From Nocardioides sp. zg-1308 (lineage in GTDB: Bacteria; Actinomycetota; Actinomycetes; Propionibacteriales; Nocardioidaceae), in assembly GCF_013155375.1 (NCBI RefSeq), contig NZ_JABJQY010000002.1:1922001-1986000 (forward strand): 64,000 nt of DNA. The letters are read 5' to 3'. The first letter of the stretch is position 1. Every line of letters starts with the position of its first letter. The position numbers and the translations under genes are program-made. Below, piece by piece: positions 19,660 to 29,422 of the stretch. The notes under the pieces were generated by a model that was not told the DNA's origin, ran no database searches, and worked only from the letters and a program-made list of their open reading frames with translations.

Positions 19660-21017
19660 CCGAGGAGCGCCTCCACGGCCCCGCGGAACACCGAGGTGTG
19701 GACGTCCACGTCGGCCTCGGTGTGGTAGGGGGAGAAGAGCGACATGTTGTGGAAGGGCGCGAGCAGCACCCCGCGGTTGACCGTCCAGAGGTGGAAGAAC
19801 GCGTCGAGCTCCTCGTCGACCGCGGCGGCCGCCTCGGCGCCGGCCCTCGGCGGCGGGCAGAACCAGTACTCCGCGCGGCACCCGAGGCGCTGGACGTGCC
19901 AGGGCAGGTCGTGGGTGTCGATGACCTGCCGGATGCCGTCGGTGAAGCGCTCCGCGAGCGGGATGGCGACGTCGAAGTCCTCCTGGCGCAGCGCCGTGGA
20001 CAGCGTCGCCCGCACGGCCGCCATGGCCAGCGCCGAGCCCGACAGCGTCCCGCCCACGCCGGCCACGTCGATGTCGTGGCCCAGCATCGGTCCCTCGAGG
20101 CGCTCGGCGACCTCGGCGCTCATGCCGTAGGCCGCGACCGGGATCCCGCCGCCGATCGGCTTGCCGATGACGACGAGGTCGGGCTCGAGGTCCCACGCCG
20201 CCGTGGCGCCGCCGGGACCGGCGCAGATGGTGTGGGTCTCGTCGTTGACGAGCAGGACGCCGTGCCGGCGGGTGACCTCCCGCACACCGGCCAGGTAGCC
20301 CTCCTCGGGCAGGACGATGCCGATGTTGGTGAGCGCCGGCTCCATCAGCAGGCAGGCGACGTCGCCCTCGGCCAGTCGCGCGTCGAGCGCGTCGAGGTCG
20401 TTGAACGGCACCACCGCGGTGGTCACGGCGACGTCGACCTGCGGTCCCAGGGCGCCGGGCCGGGCGACGACCCGGTCGCCCGCGCGGCCGTGCTCCAGGA
20501 CGGCCAGCGTCTCGTCGACGGTGCCGTGGTAGCACCAGTCCATCACCGCGATGCGCGGCCGGCCGGTGAGGTGCCGCGCGAAGCGGAGGACGAAGCGGTT
20601 GGCGTCGGTGGCCGTCATCGCCATCTGCCAGCGGGGCAGCCCGAATCGCCGGCTCAGCTCGGCAGCGACCCAGGCGGCGTCCGCGGAGGGCAGCATCGTG
20701 GTGATGCCGCGCTCGGTGCGCTCACGCACGGCCTCGGCGACCGCGGGCAGGCAGTGCCCGGTCATCGACCCGGTGTCACCGAGGCAGAGGTCGACGTGGT
20801 CGATGCCGTCCACGTCGGTGAAGCGGCCGCCGCCGGCCGACTCGACGAACAGCGGGAACGACCCGGGCCACCGGGTCATCCACGGCATCGGCACCCCGGC
20901 GAGCAGGTGCTCGCCCGCCTCGGCGGCCAGTCGCGCCGAGGTGGGGTGGAGCTCGACGAACCGCTCCTCCTCCTCGGCGTGCAGGGCGGCGAGCCGGGTC
21001 CGGTCGATGCCGGTCAC
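19656..21017 (-). CDS. Class III (PLP-dependent) aminotransferase
   Basis: 453 residues. PLP site: Lys286 in VVIGKPIGGGIP and Asp259 in LLVNDETHT; the VNDETHT motif marks a subgroup distinct from GabT. It should move an amino group from an omega-amine or amino acid to an oxo acid. The substrate is unknown; the operon suggests a polyamine-derived compound. GTG overlaps the gabD stop (GTGA), and its own stop overlaps araC. It is the third class III aminotransferase in this region, which makes a route for a second amine plausible. Confidence 0.9.
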   Translation of the reverse strand: MTGIDRTRLAALHAEEEERFVELHPTSARLAAEAGEHLLAGVPMPWMTRWPGSFPLFVESAGGGRFTDVDGIDHVDLCLGDTGSMTGHCLPAVAEAVRERTERGITTMLPSADAAWVAAELSRRFGLPRWQMAMTATDANRFVLRFARHLTGRPRIAVMDWCYHGTVDETLAVLEHGRAGDRVVARPGALGPQVDVAVTTAVVPFNDLDALDARLAEGDVACLLMEPALTNIGIVLPEEGYLAGVREVTRRHGVLLVNDETHTICAGPGGATAAWDLEPDLVVIGKPIGGGIPVAAYGMSAEVAERLEGPMLGHDIDVAGVGGTLSGSALAMAAVRATLSTALRQEDFDVAIPLAERFTDGIRQVIDTHDLPWHVQRLGCRAEYWFCPPPRAGAEAAAAVDEELDAFFHLWTVNRGVLLAPFHNMSLFSPYHTEADVDVHTSVFRGAVEALLG

Positions 21018-22483
21018 AGGGCGCTGCCGACGTACTTGGTCTCGAGGTACTCCTCGATCCCCTCGAAGCCGCCCTCGCGCCCGAAGCCGGAGTGCTTCAC
21101 GCCGCCGAACGGCGCGGCGGGGTTGGAGACGATGCCGGTGTTGACGCCCACCATGCCGAACTCCAGCGCCTCGCTGACCCGCAGCACCCGCGCGTGGTCG
21201 CGGGTGAAGACGTAGGCCACGAGGCCGTACTCGGTGTCGTTGGCGCGGCGCAGGGCCTCCTCCTCGTCGCGGAACGTCGACACGGGCGCCACGGGACCGA
21301 AGATCTCCTCGCGGAAGACGCGCGCCGAGGCGGGTACGTCGACCAGCACCGTGGGCGGGTAGAACCAGCCGGGACCCTCGGGGACGGCGCCGCCGACCAG
21401 CGCCCGGGCGCCGATGGTCACCGCCTCGTCGACGAGCTCGTGGACGCCGGCGCGGGCCTTCTCGGTGATGAGCGGCCCGACGTCGACCCCGGCCTCGGTG
21501 CCGTCGCCGACCGTGAGGGCGCCCATCCGCTCGGCCAGCCGGCGGGAGAACTCCTCTGCCACCGACTCGTGCACCAGGAATCGGTTGGCCGACGTGCACG
21601 CCTCGCCGATGTTGCGCATCTTCGCGAGCATGGCGCCGTCGACGGCGGCGTCGAGGTCGGCGTCCTCGAAGACCACGAACGGGGCGTTGCCGCCCAGCTC
21701 CATGGAGACGCGGAGCAGCTGCTCGGAGGCCTGGCCGACGAGCACCTTGCCGACACCGGTCGAGCCGGTGAAGGTGAGCTTGCGCAGCCGCGGGTCGCGG
21801 ATGATCGGCTCGCACACGCCGCCGGAGTCGGTGGTGGTGACGACGTTGAGGACGCCGGCCGGCAGGCCGACCTCCTCCAGCAGCGCCGCCAGGGCGAGCA
21901 TCGTCAGCGGCGTCTCACCGGCCGGCTTGACGACCATCGTGCAGCCGGCGGCGATGGCGGGGCCGATCTTGCGGGTGCCCATCGCCAGCGGGAAGTTCCA
22001 CGGCGTGATCATCAGCGTGGGACCGACCGGTGCCTTCATCGTGATGAGGCGGGTGGCGCCCGACGGCGCCTCGGAGTAGCGCCCGTGGATACGCACCGCC
22101 TCCTCCGAGAACCACCGGAAGAACTCGGCGCCGTAGGTCACCTCGCCGCGCGCCTCGGCGAGGGTCTTGCCCATCTCGAGCGTCATCAACCGGGCGAAGT
22201 CGTCGGCGCGCTCGGTGAGCAGCTCGAAGGCGCTGCGCAGGACCTCGCCCCGGGCGCGGGGCTCGGTGGCCCGCCACTCCCGCTGGGCGTCGGCCGCTGC
22301 TGCGAGCGCCCGCTCGCCGTCGGCCGGCGTGGCGTCCGCGACGCGCGCCAGCACCCGCTCGTCGGCGGGGTTGGTCACCTCGAAGGTGCCACCTCCGGTG
22401 GCGTCGACCCACGCGCCGCCGATGAGCAGCCGGGTGGGCACCTTCTCGACCACGGTCTCGTCGTGGTCAGGGCGGTCAGTCAC
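21014..22483 (-). CDS. gabD: Succinate-semialdehyde dehydrogenase
   Basis: 489 residues of the aldehyde dehydrogenase superfamily. It oxidises succinate semialdehyde to succinate, the last step of GABA breakdown. Catalytic Cys296 is in NIGEACTSANRF and the general base Glu262 in MELGGNAP; MITPWNFPLAM and the FTGSTGVGK nucleotide loop are also intact. GTG is chosen over an ATG 9 bases upstream because the only Shine-Dalgarno sequence, GGAGGG, abuts that ATG directly but lies 9 bases before the GTG. It follows gabT after about 50 bases and overlaps the next aminotransferase. Confidence 0.92.
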   Translation of the reverse strand: MTDRPDHDETVVEKVPTRLLIGGAWVDATGGGTFEVTNPADERVLARVADATPADGERALAAAADAQREWRATEPRARGEVLRSAFELLTERADDFARLMTLEMGKTLAEARGEVTYGAEFFRWFSEEAVRIHGRYSEAPSGATRLITMKAPVGPTLMITPWNFPLAMGTRKIGPAIAAGCTMVVKPAGETPLTMLALAALLEEVGLPAGVLNVVTTTDSGGVCEPIIRDPRLRKLTFTGSTGVGKVLVGQASEQLLRVSMELGGNAPFVVFEDADLDAAVDGAMLAKMRNIGEACTSANRFLVHESVAEEFSRRLAERMGALTVGDGTEAGVDVGPLITEKARAGVHELVDEAVTIGARALVGGAVPEGPGWFYPPTVLVDVPASARVFREEIFGPVAPVSTFRDEEEALRRANDTEYGLVAYVFTRDHARVLRVSEALEFGMVGVNTGIVSNPAAPFGGVKHSGFGREGGFEGIEEYLETKYVGSAL

Positions 22484-22534
22484 GGGAGCCATCCCTCCAC
22501 CCTGCCACCGTCCGTCCCACCGCGCCCCGGCCCC

Positions 22535-23887
22535 TCACCGTGCGTCCTGCTCGAGGGACGCCTCGAAGGCGGCCTCGAAGATGTCGAGGCCCTCGGCGAG
22601 CAGGTCGTCGCCGATCGCGAGGGGCGGCAGGAAGCGGAAGACGTTGCCGAAGGTGCCGCAGGTCAGGGTGACCAGGCCCTCGGCGGAGCAGGCCCGGTGC
22701 ACGGCGCCGGCCAGCGCCGCGTCGGGCGTACGACCGGGGCCGTCGGCGACCAGCTCGACCGCCAGCATGGCGCCGCGGCCGCGGATGTCGCCGACCCGGT
22801 CGGGGTGCCGCTGGGCGAGCGCGCGCAGGCGCGGCAGGAAGGCCGCCTCGACCTCGCGCGCCCGACCGGGCAGGTCGGAGGCCTCCATCGTCTCGATGGC
22901 CGCGAGGGCGGCGGCGCACGCCACCGGGTTGCCGCCGTAGGTCCCGCCGAGGCCGCCGACGTGGACGGAGTCCATCACCTCGGCCCGGCCGGTGACGGCG
23001 GCGAGCGGGAGCCCGCCCGCCATGCCCTTGGCCGTCGTGAGGAGGTCCGGCACGACGTCCTCGTGGTCGCAGGCGAACCAGTCGCCGGTGCGCGCGAAGC
23101 CGGTCTGGATCTCGTCGGCGATGAGCAGGACGTCGTGCTCGCGGCACCAGTCGGCGACCCGGCGCAGCCAGCCCGGCGGCGGGACGATGAACCCGCCCTC
23201 GCCCTGGATCGGCTCGATGAGGACGGCCGCGCAGTTGTCCTCGCCCACCTGCGCGTGCACGGTCGACACGAAGGCGTCGAACGCCTCGTCGGCGCACGCC
23301 TCGGCGCCGCCCGGCCAGCGGTAGGGGTAGGCCATGGGGGCGCGGTAGATCTCGCCGGCGAACGGCCCGAAGCCGTGCTTGTAGGGCATGTTCTTCGCCG
23401 TCAGCGCCATCGTGAGGTTCGTCCGCCCGTGGTAGGCGTGGTCGAAGACGACGATCGCGTCGCGGCCGGTGTGGTGGCGCGCGACCTTCACCGCGTTCTC
23501 CACCGCCTCGGCGCCGGAGTTGAACAGGGCGGAGCGCTTCTCGTGCCCGCCGGGGGTGAGCTCGGCGAGCTTCTCGCAGACCGCGACGTACTCCTCGTAG
23601 GGAGTCACCATGAAGCAGGTGTGCGTGAAGTCGGCGACCTGGCGCTGGACGGCCTCGACCACCCGCGGGGCGGCGTTGCCGACCGTGGTGACCGCGATGC
23701 CGGAGCCGAAGTCGATCAGCTGGTTGCCGTCGACGTCGCGGAGGATGCCGCCGCCCGCCTGCTCGACGTAGACCGGGAGCGTGGTGCCGACGCCGGCAGA
23801 GACGCTCGCCAGCTTGCGGGCCTGCAGCGCCTGCGAGCGGGGGCCGGGGATCTCGGTGGCGAGGATGCGTTCCTGCGAGAGCGTCAT
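22535..23887 (-). CDS. gabT: 4-aminobutyrate-2-oxoglutarate aminotransferase
   Basis: 450 residues, a class III aminotransferase. It converts GABA and 2-oxoglutarate to succinate semialdehyde and glutamate. Lys287 in TTAKGMAGGLP binds PLP and Asp258 (LLIADEIQTGF) contacts its ring nitrogen; IEPIQGEGGF and the YHGRTNLTM loop match GabT. The ATG overlaps the stop of the saccharopine-dehydrogenase-like gene (ATGA). With gabD next it completes the conversion of putrescine to succinate. Confidence 0.94.
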   Translation of the reverse strand: MTLSQERILATEIPGPRSQALQARKLASVSAGVGTTLPVYVEQAGGGILRDVDGNQLIDFGSGIAVTTVGNAAPRVVEAVQRQVADFTHTCFMVTPYEEYVAVCEKLAELTPGGHEKRSALFNSGAEAVENAVKVARHHTGRDAIVVFDHAYHGRTNLTMALTAKNMPYKHGFGPFAGEIYRAPMAYPYRWPGGAEACADEAFDAFVSTVHAQVGEDNCAAVLIEPIQGEGGFIVPPPGWLRRVADWCREHDVLLIADEIQTGFARTGDWFACDHEDVVPDLLTTAKGMAGGLPLAAVTGRAEVMDSVHVGGLGGTYGGNPVACAAALAAIETMEASDLPGRAREVEAAFLPRLRALAQRHPDRVGDIRGRGAMLAVELVADGPGRTPDAALAGAVHRACSAEGLVTLTCGTFGNVFRFLPPLAIGDDLLAEGLDIFEAAFEASLEQDAR

Positions 23888-25167
23888 GCCCGCTCCTCCA
23901 TCGCCCACGCGGACCCGTAGCCCTCGGGCTTCGGGGCGGACAGCAGGTCGAGGAAGGGCTGGGGTGCCAGCGCCTCGGGACCGAGGACCCCGGTGCCCTT
24001 CCACGTGCCGTCGGACAGCAGCTCGAGGGCGACCACCGGGTTGATCGCGGTCTGCCAGACCACGCACTGGGCGCCGTAGTCGCGCATCGAGTCGGCGTTG
24101 TCGACCACGTGGTAGAGGTAGGTCGAGCGCGGCGCGCCGTCCTTGCCGGTGCCGGTGACGAGCACCCCGGCGCAGGTCTTGCCCTCCATGCGGGGACCGA
24201 TCGTCGCCGGGTCGGGCAGGCACGCGGCGACCACGTCGCGCGGCGAGACCTGGACGCCCTTGACCGTCACCGGCTCGGTGGAGTCGAGGCCCAGCGTGTG
24301 GAGCGTGCGCAGGATGGCGATCATCTCCTCGCCCAGGCCGTACTTGAACGTCACGCGGTCGGCCTCGAGCCACCGCGGCATGAGGAGCACCTCCTCGTGC
24401 TCGACGTGCACGCACTCCACGGGGCCGATCCCCTCGGGGAAGTCGAAGACCTCCGGCTCGGAGAAGGGCGGCAGCACCGAGAACCCGGCCTCGAGGTCGC
24501 CGCCGCCCCGGGCCCGCTCCCACACCACGGGAGGGTTGAGGCACTCCTCGATGATCGTCCACATCGAGAAGCCCGGGGCGAAGACCTCGTTGCCGTCGTC
24601 GTCGCGGATCACCAGGTTGGCGCCGTCGCGCGTGCCGAGCTCGTCGATGTGGTCGAACAGCTCGTCGGCGGCGTAGCGGGCCAGCACGTCGGACAGGCCG
24701 GGCTCGACCCCGATCCCGAGCAGGGCCAGCCTCCCGGCCGACTCCCACTCGCCCGCGCGCGCGAACTGCTCGTCGCCGAGCTTGACCCCGACCTTCTCGA
24801 AGGGCGCGTCGGGGTCGCGCACGGACAAGCTCATCGCCATGTCGAGGTAGTCGGCGTCCGCGGCGAGGGCGCCGGTGAAGATCGGCATCACGAAGCGCGG
24901 GTCGACGGCGTTGAGGACGTGCGTGGCACCGACCTCCCGGGCCAGCGCGGTGACCGCCCCGGCGTCGGAGGCGTCCACCTGCGCCGCGGTGAAGCGCTGC
25001 TCGCCCGTACGCCGCTCGCGGGCCGCCGCGACCGTGCGCTCGGCGCGCGACGGGTCGTGGTCGGCGACCACCCACGCCTCGAAGAAGTCGCGCTCGACCG
25101 CGATCCGGGCGGCGGCGTCACCGACACCACCCGCTCCGATCATCAGCACCCGCATCGGCTCCGGCAT
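23884..25167 (-). CDS. Saccharopine dehydrogenase-like NAD(P)-binding protein
   Basis: 427 residues. An N-terminal Rossmann fold (VLMIGAGGVG, 7-16, then VVADHDPSRAE) is followed by a catalytic domain of the saccharopine dehydrogenase/carboxynorspermidine synthase type, with GIGVEPGLSDVLARYAADEL and DSTEPVTVKGVQVSPRDVV. These enzymes make or break secondary amines from an amino acid or polyamine and an aldehyde. Set between a polyamine importer and gabT, it probably processes a polyamine or an intermediate imine, but the reaction is not established. It starts 1 base after the potC stop and overlaps gabT. Confidence 0.88.
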   Translation of the reverse strand: MPEPMRVLMIGAGGVGDAAARIAVERDFFEAWVVADHDPSRAERTVAAARERRTGEQRFTAAQVDASDAGAVTALAREVGATHVLNAVDPRFVMPIFTGALAADADYLDMAMSLSVRDPDAPFEKVGVKLGDEQFARAGEWESAGRLALLGIGVEPGLSDVLARYAADELFDHIDELGTRDGANLVIRDDDGNEVFAPGFSMWTIIEECLNPPVVWERARGGGDLEAGFSVLPPFSEPEVFDFPEGIGPVECVHVEHEEVLLMPRWLEADRVTFKYGLGEEMIAILRTLHTLGLDSTEPVTVKGVQVSPRDVVAACLPDPATIGPRMEGKTCAGVLVTGTGKDGAPRSTYLYHVVDNADSMRDYGAQCVVWQTAINPVVALELLSDGTWKGTGVLGPEALAPQPFLDLLSAPKPEGYGSAWAMEERA

Positions 25168-25168
25168 C

Positions 25169-26059
25169 TCACTCCTCGACTCGGTTCTTGTACCTGGACG
25201 CCCGCACGGATCCCACGGCCTGCGCGCCGACGACGAGCAGGACGGCGAGCACGAACATGGAGAAGCCGATGACGTTGGCCTCGGCCGGGATGCCGCGACG
25301 GGAGGCGACGTAGACGAACTTGGGGAAGGTGTTCTCGTTGCCCGAGACGAAGTTCGTGATGATGAAGTCGTCGAACGACAGGGAGAACGCGAGCATGGCC
25401 GCGCCCAGGATCCCGGGCAGGATCAGCGGGAAGGTGATCTTCCAGAAGGTCTGCATCGGGCTGGCGTAGAGGTCCTGGGCGGCCTCCTCGATGCGCGGGT
25501 CCAGCGACTGGATCCGGGCCTTCACCGTGACCACCACGAAGCTCAGGCAGAACATGATGTGGGCGAACACGATCGTGCCGAAGCCCAGGTCGACCCCGAT
25601 GTTGGCGAAGCCCTGCACGAAGATCGTCAGCAGGGCGGCGCCCATCACGATCTCGGGGGTGGCCATCGGCACGAAGATCAGCACGTTGCTGGCCGCCTTG
25701 CCGCGGAACCGGTAGCGGACCATCGCCAGTGCCATCAGCGTCCCGAGGACCGTGGCCACGAACGTGGAGATCGCACCGACCTGCAGCGAGGTCACCAGCG
25801 ACTCGCAGGCCCCGGGGACCCCGCACGGGTCCTTCCAGTGCTCGAGCGTGAAGCCCTGCCACACGATGTTGGTCTTGCCGTGGTCGTTGAAGGAGAACGC
25901 GAACGTGTAGGCCACCGGAAGGAACAGGTAGAGCAGCACCAGGACCGCCGCGATGACCGCGAAGTGGTTGGCCAGCCACAGCTGCGCGCGCTTCGCCGCC
26001 GACGGGCGGTAGGCGGGGGAGTCCGCCGGAGGTGTGGGGGTCGTCCGGGACGTCGTCAT
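25169..26059 (-). CDS. potC: Polyamine ABC transporter permease PotC
   Basis: 296 residues with six predicted membrane segments and the EAA loop (RIEEAAQDLYASPMQTFWKI) that docks on the ATPase. It is the second permease of a spermidine/putrescine importer. The ATG is chosen because GAGGTGG sits 5-6 bases upstream, overlapping the potB stop; a GTG three codons earlier would leave only one base between genes. It follows potB directly and precedes the saccharopine dehydrogenase-like gene. Confidence 0.92.
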   Translation of the reverse strand: MTTSRTTPTPPADSPAYRPSAAKRAQLWLANHFAVIAAVLVLLYLFLPVAYTFAFSFNDHGKTNIVWQGFTLEHWKDPCGVPGACESLVTSLQVGAISTFVATVLGTLMALAMVRYRFRGKAASNVLIFVPMATPEIVMGAALLTIFVQGFANIGVDLGFGTIVFAHIMFCLSFVVVTVKARIQSLDPRIEEAAQDLYASPMQTFWKITFPLILPGILGAAMLAFSLSFDDFIITNFVSGNENTFPKFVYVASRRGIPAEANVIGFSMFVLAVLLVVGAQAVGSVRASRYKNRVEE

Positions 26060-26069
26060 CGTCGCCACC

Positions 26070-26993
26070 TCACACCAGCTCCTCGGTGCCGAAGCGGCGG
26101 ACGTAGAGGAAGACCATGACGAGGATCGCCGCCATCAACGTGAACGACAGCGCCGCCGCGACGGGGTAGCCGCCCGGGATGGCGAGGAACTGGTCGTTGA
26201 TGACGTTGCCCACCATCTTCCCGCGCTGGGGGCCGAGGAGCTCCATGTTGACGAAGTCGCCGGCCGCCGGGATGAAGGTCAGCAGCGTCCCGGCCAGCAC
26301 GCCCGGCATCGACATCGGCAGCGTCACGGTGCGGAAGGTCGTGAAGCCGTTGGCGTAGAGGTCCCCGCCGGCCTCGATGACGCGCGGGTCCGCGCGCTCC
26401 AGGGAGGCGTAGATCGGCAGCACCATGAACGGGAGGAAGTTGTAGGTCAGGCCGGCCACCACCGCGAACGGGGTGTTGATGATGTTGCCGCCGGGCAGCA
26501 GGTGCAGGAAGTTGAGGATCCCGGCCACCCAGCCCTCGTCGGCGAGGATCTGCGACCACGCGAAGGTGCGCAGGATGAACGAGGTGAAGAACGGCGCGAT
26601 GACGCAGATCATCATCAGGTTGCGCCAGCGGCCGGCCTTGAACGCCATGGCGTAGGCGAGCGGGTAGGCGACCACGAACGCGAGCAGGGTCGCCAGGCCG
26701 GCGTAGAGGAACGACCGGGCGAAGTGCGGGGCGTAGTCGGTCAGCGCCCTGAGGTAGTTCTCGAAGTTCAGGTCGCGGTAGTAGTAGCCCGGGAAGCCGG
26801 GGTAGCGGCTCTGTAGGCTCACCGAGGCCAGCTGCACCAGCGGCAGCACGAAGAAGACGCCGAGCCACAGTGCCCCCGGCAGCAGGAGGAGGTACGCCGT
26901 CCAGCTGCGCCGGGTCGTCTCCGGCGCCGGCGCGGCCGGGTCCGGCGACCGGCCGACCGACGGGTCGCCCGCGACGTGGGCCAGCGCGCTCAC
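26070..26993 (-). CDS. potB: Polyamine ABC transporter permease PotB
   Basis: 307 residues, with a Pro/Ala-rich cytoplasmic start and six membrane segments. The EAA motif reads VIEAGGDLYANGFTTFRTV. It pairs with PotC to form the channel of the importer. GTG start, MSALAHVAG. About 20 bases separate it from potA, in the order potD-potA-potB-potC. Confidence 0.92.
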   Translation of the reverse strand: MSALAHVAGDPSVGRSPDPAAPAPETTRRSWTAYLLLLPGALWLGVFFVLPLVQLASVSLQSRYPGFPGYYYRDLNFENYLRALTDYAPHFARSFLYAGLATLLAFVVAYPLAYAMAFKAGRWRNLMMICVIAPFFTSFILRTFAWSQILADEGWVAGILNFLHLLPGGNIINTPFAVVAGLTYNFLPFMVLPIYASLERADPRVIEAGGDLYANGFTTFRTVTLPMSMPGVLAGTLLTFIPAAGDFVNMELLGPQRGKMVGNVINDQFLAIPGGYPVAAALSFTLMAAILVMVFLYVRRFGTEELV

Positions 26994-27012
26994 GCGAGCT
27001 CCCGGGCGGTGC

Positions 27013-28113
27013 TCATGCGTCCTCCACCGGGACGCCGAACGCGTGGCCCGGGTTCCAGGTCAGCCAGACCTCGTCGCCCGGCCGGAGGTCGATCGGGTCG
27101 ACGTCGAGGTTCTGCTCGTAGCAGCTCCAGGTGGTGCCGCTGGGCATGTCGACGAGGTAGCTGGTCGCCACGCCGAGGAAGGACACGTCGCGCACGACGC
27201 CCTTGACGTCGTTGCCGACGCCCTCGGGCTGCTTGCGCGAGACGGTCACCTTCTCCGGACGCACCCCGAAGAGCACGTCGCCGCCCTGCACCTGCGAGCG
27301 CGACGCGAGGATCTTGACCTTGGTGCCGAGGACGTCGGCGACGAGGTGGTCGCCGTCGGTGTCCTCCACGGTCCCCACCCCGGTGTTGGCCTGGCCGAGG
27401 AAGTTGGCGACGAAGCGGGTGCGCGGCAGGTCGTACAGCTGCTCCGGCGGGCCGAGCTGCTCGATGTGGCCCCGGTTCATCACCGCGACCGTGTCGGCCA
27501 TGGTCATGGCCTCCTCCTGGTCGTGGGTGACGTGGATGAAGGTGAGCCCGACCTCGGTCTGGATGCGCTTGAGCTCCACCTGCATCTCGCGGCGCAGCTT
27601 GAGGTCGAGCGCGCCGAGGGGCTCGTCGAGCAGCAGCACCTCGGGGTGGTTCACCAGCGCCCGGGCCAGCGCGACCCGCTGCTGCTGGCCGCCGGACAGC
27701 TGCGCCGGCTTGCGCCCGGCGAACTGCGTCATCTGCACGAGCTCGAGCGCCTCGGCCGCGCGCGTGGTGGCGTCCTTGTCCTTGCGCCGCTTGGGACCGA
27801 AGGCGACGTTGTCGCGGATGGTCAGGTGCGGGAAGAGCGCGTAGGACTGGAACACCGTGTTGACCGGACGCTCGTAGGGTCGCGAGCCGGTGAGGTCGGT
27901 GTCGCCGATCAGCACCCGGCCGGCGGTGGGCTGCTCGAGCCCGGCGACCATCCGCAGGGTGGTCGTCTTGCCGCAGCCCGAGGGGCCGAGCAACGCGAAG
28001 AAGGACCCCCGGGGGACCTGCAGGTCGATGTCGTCGACGGCGGTGAAGTCGCCGAAGCTCTTGGTGACGCTCTCGAGGCGGAGGTCGCCGCGCGCCTCCC
28101 GGAATCCGGCCAT
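27013..28113 (-). CDS. potA: Polyamine ABC transporter ATP-binding protein PotA
   Basis: 366 residues. Walker A GPSGCGKT (43-50), signature LSGGQ (138-142), Walker B LLLDEP (159-164) and the switch histidine (HVTHDQEEAM) are intact; a TOBE domain occupies about 280-366. It powers import through PotB and PotC. It begins 1 base after the potD stop. Confidence 0.95.
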   Translation of the reverse strand: MAGFREARGDLRLESVTKSFGDFTAVDDIDLQVPRGSFFALLGPSGCGKTTTLRMVAGLEQPTAGRVLIGDTDLTGSRPYERPVNTVFQSYALFPHLTIRDNVAFGPKRRKDKDATTRAAEALELVQMTQFAGRKPAQLSGGQQQRVALARALVNHPEVLLLDEPLGALDLKLRREMQVELKRIQTEVGLTFIHVTHDQEEAMTMADTVAVMNRGHIEQLGPPEQLYDLPRTRFVANFLGQANTGVGTVEDTDGDHLVADVLGTKVKILASRSQVQGGDVLFGVRPEKVTVSRKQPEGVGNDVKGVVRDVSFLGVATSYLVDMPSGTTWSCYEQNLDVDPIDLRPGDEVWLTWNPGHAFGVPVEDA

Positions 28114-28114
28114 G

Positions 28115-29365
28115 TCAGTTCCCCATCACCTTCGTGGACCACAGGTCGGCGAACTCGATGTCCTCGTCGGCGTCGAGCACCCGGAACGACTGGACGTTGT
28201 TGTCGGCGATGAACTCGGCCGTGGGGAAGATCCACGGGCTCTCGGCGAGCTCCGGGTCGATCTTCTCCATCTCGGCCTGCGCGCCGTCGACGGGACAGAC
28301 GTAGTTGACCCAGGCGGCGACCTGGGCCGCGACGGCCGGGTCGTAGTAGTAGTCCATCAGCCGCTGGGCGTTGCGCCGGTGCGTGGAGGTGATCGGCACC
28401 ATCATGTTGTCCGACCACAGCGTCCCGCCCGACTCCGGGATGGTGAAGGTCCAGCTCGGGTCGCCGGTGTCGAACGCGAGCACGAAGATGTCGCCGCTCC
28501 AGGTGATGCCTGCCACGGCGTTGCCGCTGGTGAGGTCCTCCATGTAGGAGTTGCCCTTCACCTTGCGGATGTAGCCCTCCTCGATCTTCTGCTCGATGAA
28601 GTCCAGCGCGCTCTCGAACTCGGCGCGGCCCCAGTCGCTCTCGATGTCGACGCCCTGCGACTGCATCACCAGCCCGGCGGTGTCGCGGAACTCCGAGAGC
28701 ACGACGATGCGGCCCTTGAGGTCGTCGGTCCAGAGGTCGTCGAGCGTCTTGAGCTCGCGCCCGATCTTGTCGCGGTTGTAGCCGATGCCGGCGAAGCCGC
28801 TCTGCCAGGTGATGGAGTGCTGGCGGCCCGGGTCGAAGGACACGTCCTTCAGGGGCTGCAGCAGGTTGTTGACCACGTTGGGCATCTGGATCAGCTCCAG
28901 CGGCTGGCACAGCTGGTCACGGATGATGCGGGCCGCCATCCAGTCGGTCATCGTGATGATGTCGCGGTCGATGCTCTGGTCGGCGCGCAGCTGCGGGCCG
29001 ATCTTGGCGTAGTACGAGTCGTTGTCGTCGATGTCCTCGCTGTAGCTGACCTCGATGCCCGTCTTCTCGATGAAGGCCTCGAGCGTCGGCGACCGGGTCT
29101 CCTTGCCGTTCATGTCCAGGTAGGCCGTCCAGTTGGCCCACTTGAGGATCTTCTCCTCGTCGGAGACGTCCCGGGGGAGGTCGAGGCTGGCCGGGCCGCC
29201 GGACGGCGGGGCGGGCGGCGCGCAGGCGGTGAGAGCCAGCCCGCTGCCGGCGGCCAGACCGGTGCCGAGCAGCGCCCGGCGGCTCAGGCCCGCGCCGGCC
29301 GCCCGGGTGAGGGCGGCCGCAGGGGGTGACAGCTGGCGCCGTGCCCGGCGCGGGATGGGTGTCAT
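28115..29365 (-). CDS. potD: Polyamine-binding lipoprotein PotD
   Basis: 416 residues. The N-terminus carries a twin-arginine motif (SRRALLG, 28-34) followed by a lipobox LTAC with Cys48, so it is probably exported folded by Tat and lipid-anchored outside the membrane. The rest is a type-1 periplasmic binding fold with the PotD/PotF-like WANWTAYLD start and acidic and aromatic residues (YSEDIDDNDSYY, ITWSGDIF) likely to line a polyamine pocket. Shine-Dalgarno GGAGG lies 10 bases upstream. It is first of the transporter genes, after patD. Confidence 0.93.
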   Translation of the reverse strand: MTPIPRRARRQLSPPAAALTRAAGAGLSRRALLGTGLAAGSGLALTACAPPAPPSGGPASLDLPRDVSDEEKILKWANWTAYLDMNGKETRSPTLEAFIEKTGIEVSYSEDIDDNDSYYAKIGPQLRADQSIDRDIITMTDWMAARIIRDQLCQPLELIQMPNVVNNLLQPLKDVSFDPGRQHSITWQSGFAGIGYNRDKIGRELKTLDDLWTDDLKGRIVVLSEFRDTAGLVMQSQGVDIESDWGRAEFESALDFIEQKIEEGYIRKVKGNSYMEDLTSGNAVAGITWSGDIFVLAFDTGDPSWTFTIPESGGTLWSDNMMVPITSTHRRNAQRLMDYYYDPAVAAQVAAWVNYVCPVDGAQAEMEKIDPELAESPWIFPTAEFIADNNVQSFRVLDADEDIEFADLWSTKVMGN

Positions 29366-29422
29366 GGTCTCAAGTCCTCCGCTCGGCCCCGAGTGGCTGT
29401 GGTCTGCGATGGTGCGGCGCGC

